Positions 1-5,480 of a stretch of DNA of 7,706 nt are shown here, in pieces (position 1 is the stretch's first letter; each line of letters starts with the position of its first letter). Position numbers and translations under genes: made by a program. The notes beneath the pieces were generated by a model. It had not been told where the DNA came from and made no database searches. It saw nothing but the letters and a program-made list of their open reading frames with translations. The stretch comes from an uncultured Hyphomicrobiales bacterium (GTDB lineage Bacteria; Pseudomonadota; Alphaproteobacteria; Rhizobiales; CAJQND01): contig CAJQND010000077.1 in the NCBI GenBank assembly GCA_905479595.1, forward strand, positions 1-7,706. Direction: 5' to 3'.

Positions 1-141
1 ACCGCAATCGAATATGGTCTGATCGCTGCAGGTATCTCTGTTGCAATCGTGACTGTTGTCACTACGGTTGGCACGAACTTGAACACGACTTTTAATGCCG
101 TTGCCGATGGACTGGCACCTGCCGCTGCTCCAGTCCCCTAA
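1..141 (+). CDS. flp: Flp-family type IVb pilin, 3' end only
   Basis: This is the C-terminal 46 residues of a small pilin; the start and prepilin leader lie upstream of the window. The visible part opens with TAIEYGLIAAGISVAIV, the hallmark of the Flp/PilA hydrophobic helix. It includes the Glu and Tyr next to the processing region, in the usual [ST]AIEYGLIA form. The helix continues to about residue 24 and is followed by a short polar stretch (TNLNTTFNAVADGL) and an Ala/Pro-rich tail (APAAAPVP). Two in-frame TAA codons in tandem (139-144) end it, as is common in strongly expressed genes. From family knowledge, this is the structural subunit of the pilus. It is made as a prepilin, cut by CpaA encoded just downstream, and polymerised by the CpaF/TadB machinery. 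Its own terminator follows, so it is probably transcribed more strongly than the assembly genes. The family call is secure; which pilin paralogue it is cannot be judged. Confidence 0.93.
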   Translation, partial: TAIEYGLIAAGISVAIVTVVTTVGTNLNTTFNAVADGLAPAAAPVP

Positions 142-150
142 TAAAAAATT

Positions 151-221
151 GGGGCCAGATACTGGCACCCGACAAAGGCATACAGCATAGTCTGTAGTCA
201 TTGTTTCCAGTTATACTGGAA
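151..221 (+). other. Three consecutive hairpins in the pilin 3' UTR
   Basis: Between the pilin stop and the terminator the sequence folds on paper into three back-to-back short hairpins. The first is 151-169: GCCAG, loop ATA, CTGGC, extended by two more G-C pairs past one mismatch. The second is 181-196: TACAG, six-base loop, CTGTA. The third is 205-221: TTCCAG, loop TTATA, CTGGAA, a perfect 6-bp stem. The terminator hairpin starts immediately after. No open reading frame of note occupies this stretch. I infer that these stems could protect the pilin mRNA from 3' exonucleases or tune readthrough into cpaA. Each stem is short and could occur by chance; the close succession is what stands out. 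Confidence 0.45.
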
Positions 222-222
222 G

Positions 223-258
223 AGAACAACCGGCAGAACTTCTGCCGGTTGTTTTTTT
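223..258 (+). terminator. Rho-independent terminator after the pilin gene
   Basis: Perfectly complementary arms run from about 225-236 (AACAACCGGCAG) to 242-253 (CTGCCGGTTGTT), closing on a loop of 3-5 bases. The stem has a GC-rich core, and seven T residues (252-258) follow at its base. This is a textbook intrinsic terminator in the plus direction. The upstream arm is also A-rich at its 5' end, but there is no converging gene, so it should act on the pilin transcript. It separates pilin expression from cpaA and implies either partial readthrough or a separate promoter for cpaA. Confidence 0.93.
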
Positions 259-301
259 GTGTTCACCGTGCCGCAGCAAAAATCCTAATCGTAAAGTTTT
301 A

Positions 302-316
302 TTAAAATTTTCTTGG
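302..316 (+). promoter_or_regulatory. AT-rich region before cpaA with a degenerate CtrA-like box
   Basis: The stretch from about 290 to 340 is clearly AT-rich compared with its surroundings and lies between the pilin terminator and cpaA. Within it, TTAA at 302-305 is followed after 7 bases by TTGG (313-316), a two-mismatch version of the alphaproteobacterial CtrA consensus TTAA-N7-TTAA. A TATACA at 361-366 resembles a -10 element but has no acceptable -35 at 16-18 bases. I therefore see a plausible regulatory region but no convincing promoter. The box is weak and could be chance in AT-rich DNA. Confidence 0.2.
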
Positions 317-412
317 AATTTTTACTTCAGATTTACACCACATCTCCACACTGGCCTGACTATACAAACGCGGGGTTGGGATATGCGCCCCGCAATTATG
401 TGGTTTTCCGCC

Positions 413-418
413 AGGAGG
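413..418 (+). promoter_or_regulatory. Ribosome binding site that decides the cpaA start
   Basis: AGGAGG, a full Shine-Dalgarno match, lies 5 bases before the TTG at 424-426. The upstream in-frame candidates, TTG at 313 and GTG at 400, have nothing comparable. They would add residues with no resemblance to a prepilin peptidase N terminus. Confidence 0.8.
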
Positions 419-423
419 AAGAT

Positions 424-927
424 TTGGCTGACATTCTAATTCTTTTGCTGTTTCCAGCTCTTATTATTGCAGCTGCGGTAACAGATATATTCACCATGAC
501 GATATCCAACTGGATCTCGATCATTCTGGTTGCGGCCTTTGCAGCGACAGCGCTTGTGACAGGTATGTCGGCGCATGATGCGTTGATGCATTTCGCCGCC
601 GGCGGTTTGGTTTTGGCCATTGGCTTTACACTTTTTTGCTTTCGCCTTATTGGCGGTGGAGACGCAAAGTTTTTGGCAGCTGTCGCCTTGTGGTTCGGAT
701 TTGGCAAAGTTTTGCCATTGATTTTTGCCACCGCAATGATTGGCGGCCCCTTGTGTATTGCGCTTGTCTATTCGCGCCAGTTTCCGCTTCCAAGATGGGC
801 ACTTGGCCTTGAATGGGCCGAGCGTTTGCATGCCAAGGAGACGGGTGCACCATACGGAGTTGCCATTGCAGCTGCGGCTTTGCTGCTTTTTCCAGGCACA
901 CCAGTGATGAAAGCATTGGGTGCGTAA
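424..927 (+). CDS. cpaA: CpaA/TadV-type prepilin peptidase (type 4 prepilin peptidase family, A24)
   Basis: This is an inner-membrane aspartic protease that removes the leader peptide from the Flp prepilin and from any pseudopilins. From the TTG start the protein has 167 residues, the size expected for the short CpaA/TadV form, which lacks the cysteine-rich methylase domain of PilD. Both catalytic aspartates are visible. Asp21 follows the first hydrophobic helix, in a context (VTDIFTMTISN) typical of the first active-site motif. Asp80 lies in the GGGDAK motif (residues 77-82), the GxGD signature. About five hydrophobic segments can be made out: 4-19, 30-46, 58-74, 82-110 and 145-160. The start is chosen for the AGGAGG 5 bases upstream; a longer reading from TTG at 313 would add 37 polar residues before the first helix and looks false. 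It sits directly after the pilin, its substrate, as in the standard cpa order. Family assignment is firm; the exact start is likely but not proven. Confidence 0.93.
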   Translation: MADILILLLFPALIIAAAVTDIFTMTISNWISIILVAAFAATALVTGMSAHDALMHFAAGGLVLAIGFTLFCFRLIGGGDAKFLAAVALWFGFGKVLPLIFATAMIGGPLCIALVYSRQFPLPRWALGLEWAERLHAKETGAPYGVAIAAAALLLFPGTPVMKALGA

Positions 928-999
928 TGACAAAAAATCCCGAAAATATAGGCAGTTATGGATGCCTCGCTGGCAGGGCGGCAAGTTTTTCAAATTCCA

Positions 1000-1014
1000 T
1001 TAACCATAATTTGA
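1000..1014 (+). promoter_or_regulatory. CtrA-like box upstream of cpaB
   Basis: TTAA (1000-1003), seven bases, then TTGA (1011-1014) matches the CtrA consensus TTAA-N7-TTAA with one mismatch. Read as half-sites, it is TTAACCAT followed 11 bases later by TTGACCAT, one helical turn apart. It lies about 84 bases before the cpaB start, in the only sizeable gap of the cpa gene run. In Caulobacter, CtrA is known to control pilA; that the same regulator acts here is inference from motif and context. Confidence 0.5.
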
Positions 1015-1041
1015 CCATTTCCCGTGCACCCTCTCTTCATA
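1011..1041 (+). promoter_or_regulatory. Possible promoter for cpaB-tadB
   Basis: TTGACC (1011-1016) is a good -35-like hexamer. TTCATA (1036-1041), 19 bases downstream, or TCTTCA (1034-1039), 17 bases downstream, could serve as a poor -10. The -35 would coincide with the second half of the CtrA-like box, the arrangement seen at CtrA-activated promoters, where a weak -10 and an overlapping -35 are usual. The -10 match is weak, so this is tentative. Confidence 0.3.
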
Positions 1042-1050
1042 CCGGTGCAC
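1024..1050 (+). repeat. Perfect 7-bp inverted repeat in the cpaB leader
   Basis: GTGCACC (1024-1030) and GGTGCAC (1044-1050) are exact reverse complements separated by 13 bases. Since GTGCAC is itself a palindrome, the arms also form a direct repeat spaced 20 bases, close to two helical turns. The unit could be an operator for a dimeric regulator or a hairpin in the 5' leader; no T-tract follows, so it is not a terminator. It falls across the spacer and expected start region of the proposed promoter, which favours an operator reading. No regulator can be named. Confidence 0.5.
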
Positions 1051-1097
1051 GCCATGAAAATGCAGGGATCGGTTAACTCAAGCTGGGGCTGGGAAAG

Positions 1098-1907
1098 ATG
1101 CGAGTTTCACGTGTATTGGTTTTAGGATTAGCGTTAGGTGCAGCCGTTGCCGCTGCGGTACTGGCGAAAAACGTCCTGACAAAGAATAAAATTCAGATCG
1201 TCCAGAAGTCGAACGAAGAAATTGTTCAGGTGTTGGTGGCGTCGAAAGATATTCCGCTCGGTAATCAGATTACCGAAAAGGGAATTCAGTGGCAAGCGTG
1301 GCCGAAGAAGGCTTCGTCTCCCAAGTACATTCTAAAATCCGCAGAACCGAAAGCGCTCGCTAAATATGCCAAGGCGCTGGCTCGAACAGGCATCATAGCT
1401 GGTGAACCCATCCTCCAGAAAAAGCTTATTTCTCCCGATTCCGGGGGATTTATGGCGGCCATTCTGCCAAAAGGCATGCGCGCGGTGTCAATTAAAATTT
1501 CCGCTGATACGGGTGCAGGTGGATTTATTCTGCCCAATGACAAAGTGGATGTGATCCTGACGAGACAGGAAAAATCCGGCGGTGAAGTCATGCATGCATC
1601 TGACACGGTTTTGACCAATGTGCGGGTTCTCGCGATCGACCAAACCTTCCGTGAGAACGAAAAGGGCGATCAGGTGGTTGTCGGGAAAATCGCGACCGTG
1701 GAATTACTTCCGAGCCAGACTGAACTTTTAGAAGTTGCTGATTCAATGGGCGCCTTATCTCTAACATTACGCTCAATTTCTGAAAACTCCGGGAAACTTG
1801 GCGATGACGGACCCAAATCAGCAGAGAATTTTTCAACAGGCAGAGGCGGTGAGGGCATTGCGGTTATCCGTTACGGCTCCACCTCAATTCTGCATGGTAA
1901 TCAGTAA
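1098..1907 (+). CDS. cpaB: Flp pilus assembly protein CpaB (RcpC family, SAF domain)
   Basis: This is a periplasmic, membrane-anchored component of the Tad secretion apparatus, thought to support the secretin; its exact role is poorly known. The protein has 269 residues, normal for the family. Residues 5-23 form one hydrophobic, Ala/Leu/Val-rich anchor or signal segment after a short basic start (MRVSR). A SAF-type domain spans about 41-112, with the recognisable VLVASKDIPLGNQIT and ARTGIIAGEPI segments. The RcpC/CpaB domain follows at about 120-230; typical stretches are LPKGMRAVSIKI (from residue 123), the FILPNDKVDVILT turn and the TVLTNVRVLAID strand. The C-terminal 40 residues are polar, Gly/Ser-rich and probably flexible. 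The start has only a modest GGGAAAG directly before ATG; the leader carries the CtrA-like box and inverted repeat. It is followed after 12 bases by cpaC, so the two are almost certainly co-transcribed. Confidence 0.93.
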   Translation: MRVSRVLVLGLALGAAVAAAVLAKNVLTKNKIQIVQKSNEEIVQVLVASKDIPLGNQITEKGIQWQAWPKKASSPKYILKSAEPKALAKYAKALARTGIIAGEPILQKKLISPDSGGFMAAILPKGMRAVSIKISADTGAGGFILPNDKVDVILTRQEKSGGEVMHASDTVLTNVRVLAIDQTFRENEKGDQVVVGKIATVELLPSQTELLEVADSMGALSLTLRSISENSGKLGDDGPKSAENFSTGRGGEGIAVIRYGSTSILHGNQ

Positions 1908-1919
1908 GGAATCCCGGTC

Positions 1920-3422
1920 ATGATTAGTTGTCTATCGACCAACAACTCCCCAAACACGGGCCGCGGCCGGACCCTTGCTTTGATAGTTTTTGCCGCACTT
2001 TTGTGGGCTCTTTTCGGTGCCCCTGGCCAAATGGCGGGTTTCACATCGCAGGCCGAAGCGGGAAACAAGGCGGTGCGCATTGCAAAAGGCGAAACCGACC
2101 GACGGCTGCGTATCGGATTGAACAAGACAGTTGTTGTGCGTCTCCCGGTTGCCGCGCGTGATGTGCTGGTGGGTAATCCTGATACCGTCGATGCGGTCGC
2201 ACGTACGCCGTACACGGTTTATTTGTTTGCAAAGAAAATTGGCGAAACAAATGTTTTCTTCTTTGACGAGCAAGGCCGCCAGGTTCTGAGCCTTGATATT
2301 GATGTAGGCCGCGATTCCACAGCTCTCAAGAACATTCTCAATCGCATCATGCCAGGTAACAAGATCCGGGTGGATTCGGTGGGTGAAACGGTAGTGCTTT
2401 CCGGTAAGGTGCGCAGCGCATCTGATGCTGCACGCGCTTCTATGATCGCGTCGAAATATGTTGGCGACAAGGACAAAGTGGTCAACACTATATCGATAGC
2501 CGACAAGCAACAGGTGTTGCTGCGGGTGCGCGTTATTGAGATCCAACGTCAGATTTTGAAACAGCTAGGTGTTGACGCCGCAGGCCTTGTCAAAATTGGC
2601 AATGCCAGCATTGGACTGGTGTCAGGCAATCCATTTTCAATTGCAGGCCAGGCTCTAAATGGGTTTGGCAAGGGCAATGGCGTGTTCGGCAAGATTGGTG
2701 GCAGTTCATTTGACGGTGCGTTGAAACTTATGGAACGTGATGGTCTTGTACGCACCCTTGCTGCACCCACGCTTACGTCTATCTCCGGTGAATCTGCGAA
2801 GTTCCTTGCTGGTGGCGAATTCCCGGTTCCAGTGAACGGCGGAGATGACGGAATTACCGTATCGTTTAAGCCTTTCGGTGTCGGCCTTGGGTTCACACCG
2901 GTGGTGCTCAACGAAAATCGCATCAATCTAAAAATCTCAACGGAAGTGTCGGAAATCTCAACTGAGAACCAGGCAACCGTCGGGGCCGGTGGGGTCGTTG
3001 ACAGCGATGGTACCACCACCACGATTTCCCAAAATGCTTTTGTGATCCCTTCCCTAAGGGTGCGCCGTGCAGAGACGACCGTCGAAATCGGTTCAGGCGG
3101 ATCACTGGTCCTGGCAGGTTTGATCTCTGAACGTTTGCGCCAGGATATTAACGGCATTCCTGGAATGAAGGATGTGCCGATCCTGGGAACCTTGTTCCGC
3201 AGCCGAGATTACCAGCGCAACGAAACCGAGCTGGTGGTTATGGTGACCCCAATCATCGTCAAGCCTGTGAGCGAAAAGCAAATCGCCACGCCGCTTGACC
3301 GATTCATCGACCCTTCTGATGCCGACACGATCCTGTTTGGCCGACTGAATGCGGTTTACGGCTCAGCCGATGGGGTGCCACGCGGCACCTATCACGGCGA
3401 AGTCGGATACATTCTCGAATAG
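1920..3422 (+). CDS. cpaC: Flp/Tad pilus outer-membrane secretin CpaC (RcpA family)
   Basis: This secretin forms the gated outer-membrane ring through which the pilus passes. At 500 residues it has the usual length. A Sec signal peptide is visible: a long polar, basic n-region (residues 1-17), a hydrophobic core at 18-34, and a likely cut after AEA at about residue 47. The N-terminal pilus-secretin domain (about 58-125) includes the TVYLFAKKIGETNVFFFD strand pair. A BON-like segment follows at about 136-181 (VVLSGKVRSASDA). The secretin domain covers about 195-447. It ends in the diagnostic segment VPILGTLFRSR (419-429) and a terminal strand, ELVVMVTPIIV (437-447). A C-terminal tail of about 50 residues, as in rhizobial CpaC, may bind a partner such as CpaD. 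The start is supported by AAGGA at 1906-1910, overlapping the cpaB stop, 9 bases before ATG. No frameshift or missing part is seen. Confidence 0.96.
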   Translation: MISCLSTNNSPNTGRGRTLALIVFAALLWALFGAPGQMAGFTSQAEAGNKAVRIAKGETDRRLRIGLNKTVVVRLPVAARDVLVGNPDTVDAVARTPYTVYLFAKKIGETNVFFFDEQGRQVLSLDIDVGRDSTALKNILNRIMPGNKIRVDSVGETVVLSGKVRSASDAARASMIASKYVGDKDKVVNTISIADKQQVLLRVRVIEIQRQILKQLGVDAAGLVKIGNASIGLVSGNPFSIAGQALNGFGKGNGVFGKIGGSSFDGALKLMERDGLVRTLAAPTLTSISGESAKFLAGGEFPVPVNGGDDGITVSFKPFGVGLGFTPVVLNENRINLKISTEVSEISTENQATVGAGGVVDSDGTTTTISQNAFVIPSLRVRRAETTVEIGSGGSLVLAGLISERLRQDINGIPGMKDVPILGTLFRSRDYQRNETELVVMVTPIIVKPVSEKQIATPLDRFIDPSDADTILFGRLNAVYGSADGVPRGTYHGEVGYILE

Positions 3423-3426
3423 TGCA

Positions 3427-3442
3427 GGCTGGAGGATTAGCC
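3427..3442 (+). promoter_or_regulatory. cpaD ribosome binding site in a possible hairpin loop
   Basis: GGAGGA at 3431-3436 is a strong Shine-Dalgarno sequence, 8 bases before the ATG at 3445. It decides that start over the in-frame ATG at 3349 inside cpaC. It is framed by GGCT (3427-3430) and AGCC (3439-3442), which can pair as a 4-bp stem presenting the whole site in an 8-base loop. The site is clear; the stem is short and its role is speculative. Confidence 0.6.
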
Positions 3443-3444
3443 CA

Positions 3445-4152
3445 ATGTTGAACAATTCCAAGAAATCCGCTTCCTGCATCGCCCGGTTTATGGGTTTTGG
3501 GGTCGCAATGAGCCTGCTGGCGGGGTGCCAATCCATGCCCGCGAACAATGAAGATCTCTCGGCAAATACAGGCGAGCAATACTACCAGCGTTACCCGATT
3601 GACGTTGAAAAAGGCACTATGCGCATGCAGGTGCCAACCCGCCAAGGCGCGAGTTTCACGCCCACGCGTGAATCAGAAATCCGTAAATTCCTGGCACGCT
3701 ATCCTTCAACGGCTGCTGGCAAGATGGTCATTTCAACACCGTCTGGCGGTGGCAACACTGCAAATGCTGTGTCTGCCCGCGTGTCACACATGGCATCGCA
3801 AGAAAACGTGCCGTCACGCGCGATTGCCTATCAGCGCCATTCTGGCGGAGCTGGGTCGCCGGTAATTATCTCATATCAGCGCCATTTTGCCGTCACAGAT
3901 AAATGTGGTGACTGGTCGAAAAACATAGCAGTTACGGGTGAAAATCGTGCTTACCCGGACCTTGGTTGCTCAACACAGCATAATCTAGCTGCGATGGCGG
4001 ATAATCCGCGCGATCTCTTAGGGCCACGCTCGTCGAGTTCCTTTGACGCAGCGCGCAATGACCAAGTGTACGACAAATATGTGAATGGTGAAAAAACCAG
4101 CTCTGCACGCGATAGCGCTGCATCGGGCGTTGTTAGTGAAGTTGCAAAATAA
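3445..4152 (+). CDS. cpaD: CpaD-family pilus biogenesis lipoprotein
   Basis: This is an outer-membrane lipoprotein of the alphaproteobacterial Tad system, believed to help CpaC assemble or stay in place. From the ATG at 3445 it has 235 residues. The first 28 form a lipoprotein signal peptide: basic start with KK at 6-7, hydrophobic stretch 12-26, and lipobox LAGC with the lipidated Cys at 28. Two family-diagnostic stretches are present: CGDWS at 154-158, and DLGCSTQHNLAAM continuing into NPRDLLGPR (172-195). Cys154 and Cys175 are the only cysteines of the mature part besides the lipidated one and could form a disulfide. An internal YQRH repeat is noted separately. A longer reading from ATG at 3349 overlaps cpaC, buries the signal peptide and lacks a ribosome site, so it is rejected. 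The gene starts 22 bases after cpaC and ends 24 before cpaE. Confidence 0.94.
   Translation: MLNNSKKSASCIARFMGFGVAMSLLAGCQSMPANNEDLSANTGEQYYQRYPIDVEKGTMRMQVPTRQGASFTPTRESEIRKFLARYPSTAAGKMVISTPSGGGNTANAVSARVSHMASQENVPSRAIAYQRHSGGAGSPVIISYQRHFAVTDKCGDWSKNIAVTGENRAYPDLGCSTQHNLAAMADNPRDLLGPRSSSSFDAARNDQVYDKYVNGEKTSSARDSAASGVVSEVAK
3829..3886 (+). repeat. 13-bp direct repeat inside cpaD
   Basis: TATCAGCGCCATT occurs at 3829-3841 and again, identically, at 3874-3886, exactly 45 bases (15 codons) apart and in frame. Both copies encode YQRH, followed by a Ser or Phe. The intervening stretch is a Gly/Ser-rich turn and a beta-strand (SPVIIS). The family commonly has paired basic strands at this place, so the protein-level repeat may be structural; the exact DNA identity is less expected. 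Confidence 0.5.
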
Positions 4153-4170
4153 GCCATAAGAGGCTGGGGA
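4152..4170 (+). promoter_or_regulatory. cpaE leader: short stem next to the ribosome binding site
   Basis: The ribosome binding site is GGGGA (4166-4170), 6 bases before ATG at 4177. Immediately upstream, AGCC (4152-4155) can pair with GGCT (4162-4165) around a 6-base loop; the stem starts at the last base of the cpaD stop. The same GGCTGG core also precedes cpaB (1087-1092) and cpaD (3427-3432). The ribosome site is believable; the stem is small and uncertain. Confidence 0.4.
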
Positions 4171-4176
4171 AAACAA

Positions 4177-5478
4177 ATGAACGATCAAGCAGAAAAGATC
4201 GAACCACAAATCGGCGAACCGCAGGTGTTTGGCGATGGCGCAGGGCAACCTGGAAAATTGGGATTGGTTGCAGATATTCCACGCATCTCTATCCAAGCAT
4301 TTTGCGAAACTGAGGCCATTGCTACTGCTTTGCAGGGGGCCGCGGAAGACCGGCGTTTTTCAAAGGCGCACACTAATATTCAACTTGGCGGAATTGCAGC
4401 GGCAACGGAATGGTTTTCCCAAGCAGCAACACCAAACGTTCTAATTGTTGAATCCCGTGCGATGCGCGATGGCATGTTGGCGGAATTAGTCCAATTGGCG
4501 CAAGTCTGTGATGAGAGCACGAAGGTCGTGGTGATCGGCCACGTCAACGATGTATTGCTCTATCGCACATTGGTTACCCAAGGGGTGAGCGAGTATATTG
4601 TTGCGCCAATATCAGAGCTGCAAATCGTCGAAAGCATTTCTGGCCTTTTTTCCAAGCCGGATGCGGCCCCGGTTGGCCGGATATTTGCATTTGCCGGTGC
4701 GAAGGGCGGTGTTGGATCCTCAACATTGGCCCACAATGTTGGCTGGATAATTTCCGAAATTCTCTCTGATGATGTTGTAATCGCGGACCTTGATCTTGCA
4801 TACGGAACGGCAGGACTGAATTTCAACCAAGATTCAACTCAAGGAATTGCCGAAGCGCTTGGCGCGCCAGACCGGTTGGACGAAATGTTGATCGACCGCC
4901 TGCTGACAAAATGCAGTGAGCGCCTCAGCCTGCTTACGGCACCTGGCGCTATTGACCGTGATTTCCAGATTGAAAATGAGACATTGGAGATCATCCTGGA
5001 TGTTATCCGTCACAGTGTACCGACGGTTATTGTTGATATGCCGAATGTCTGGGAGCCATGGGCCCGACAGACATTGACCAAAGCGGATGAGGTGGTGATT
5101 ACCGCAACCCCGGAGATAGCAAGTTTGCGGAATGCTAAAAACCTGGTTGAACTGCTCAAAGCTGCGCGGCCCAATGATAGTGAGCCATATCTGGTGCTCA
5201 ACATGGCAGCGGTTCCCAAACGACCGGAAATATCTGCGAGTGATTTTGCTAAAACAATTGGTATCGAGCCAAGCGTTATCATTCCTTACGACGCGATTAC
5301 GTTTGGAACCGCGAGCAATAACGGGCAGATGATTTTTGAAGTGGGACCAAAGTCAAAAGCCGCCGAGGGCATGATGTCATTGGCAAAGCTTGTGAGCGGG
5401 CGTTCTGAACCGGGCAAAAGCAAAAAATTCAACCTTGGTCCGTTGCTCAAAAAACTGACCCGTAAAGGGACGAAATAG
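4177..5478 (+). CDS. cpaE: CpaE/TadZ-type pilus localisation ATPase-like protein
   Basis: This cytoplasmic MinD/ParA-like protein is known in Caulobacter and Aggregatibacter to place the Tad machine at the pole. At 433 residues it has the usual two-domain build. Residues about 33-155 form a receiver-like fold; the place of the phosphoacceptor Asp is taken by Glu92 (LIVES), and the conserved Lys of the KP motif by Ala143 (VAPIS), so it looks like a non-phosphorylated pseudo-receiver. The ATPase domain starts at about 168. The deviant Walker A is GAKGGVGSST (174-183), with signature Lys176 present but Ser181 where most ParA proteins have the P-loop Lys. It continues with IADLDLAYGTAGLNF (202-216) and a hydrophobic strand ending in Asp287 (VIVDMP, 284-289). 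The C terminus is basic (KKFNLGPLLKKLTRKG) and may contact membrane or CpaF. The gene ends 2 bases before cpaF, which suggests translational coupling and matched amounts. Confidence 0.95.
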   Translation: MNDQAEKIEPQIGEPQVFGDGAGQPGKLGLVADIPRISIQAFCETEAIATALQGAAEDRRFSKAHTNIQLGGIAAATEWFSQAATPNVLIVESRAMRDGMLAELVQLAQVCDESTKVVVIGHVNDVLLYRTLVTQGVSEYIVAPISELQIVESISGLFSKPDAAPVGRIFAFAGAKGGVGSSTLAHNVGWIISEILSDDVVIADLDLAYGTAGLNFNQDSTQGIAEALGAPDRLDEMLIDRLLTKCSERLSLLTAPGAIDRDFQIENETLEIILDVIRHSVPTVIVDMPNVWEPWARQTLTKADEVVITATPEIASLRNAKNLVELLKAARPNDSEPYLVLNMAAVPKRPEISASDFAKTIGIEPSVIIPYDAITFGTASNNGQMIFEVGPKSKAAEGMMSLAKLVSGRSEPGKSKKFNLGPLLKKLTRKGTK

Positions 5479-5480
5479 AC

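Noticed and set aside
361..366. TATACA as a -10 element for cpaA
   Set aside because: No acceptable -35 lies at 16-18 bases; the nearest, TTTACA at 332-337, is 23 bases away. Not called as a promoter.
313..423. 37-residue N-terminal extension of cpaA
   Set aside because: It is polar, starts at a TTG without a ribosome site, and would place extra residues before the first helix; the TTG at 424 with AGGAGG explains the gene better.
257..439. 60-codon plus-strand frame between the pilin terminator and cpaA
   Set aside because: It starts inside the terminator T-tract, has no ribosome site, and its 3' end overlaps cpaA in another frame with no recognisable content.
1959..1968. 10-bp GC palindrome GGCCGCGGCC near the cpaC start
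   Set aside because: It has no loop for a hairpin, lies in the coding sequence of the signal peptide n-region, and is explained by Gly/Arg codons.
1932..2546. 204-codon minus-strand frame opposite the 5' half of cpaC
   Set aside because: The translation is rich in His, Cys and Arg and resembles no known family; it is a shadow of cpaC.
2549..3157. 202-codon minus-strand frame opposite cpaC
   Set aside because: It lies wholly inside the strongly supported secretin gene, is rich in Pro and Ser with no family features, and has no ribosome site or promoter context.
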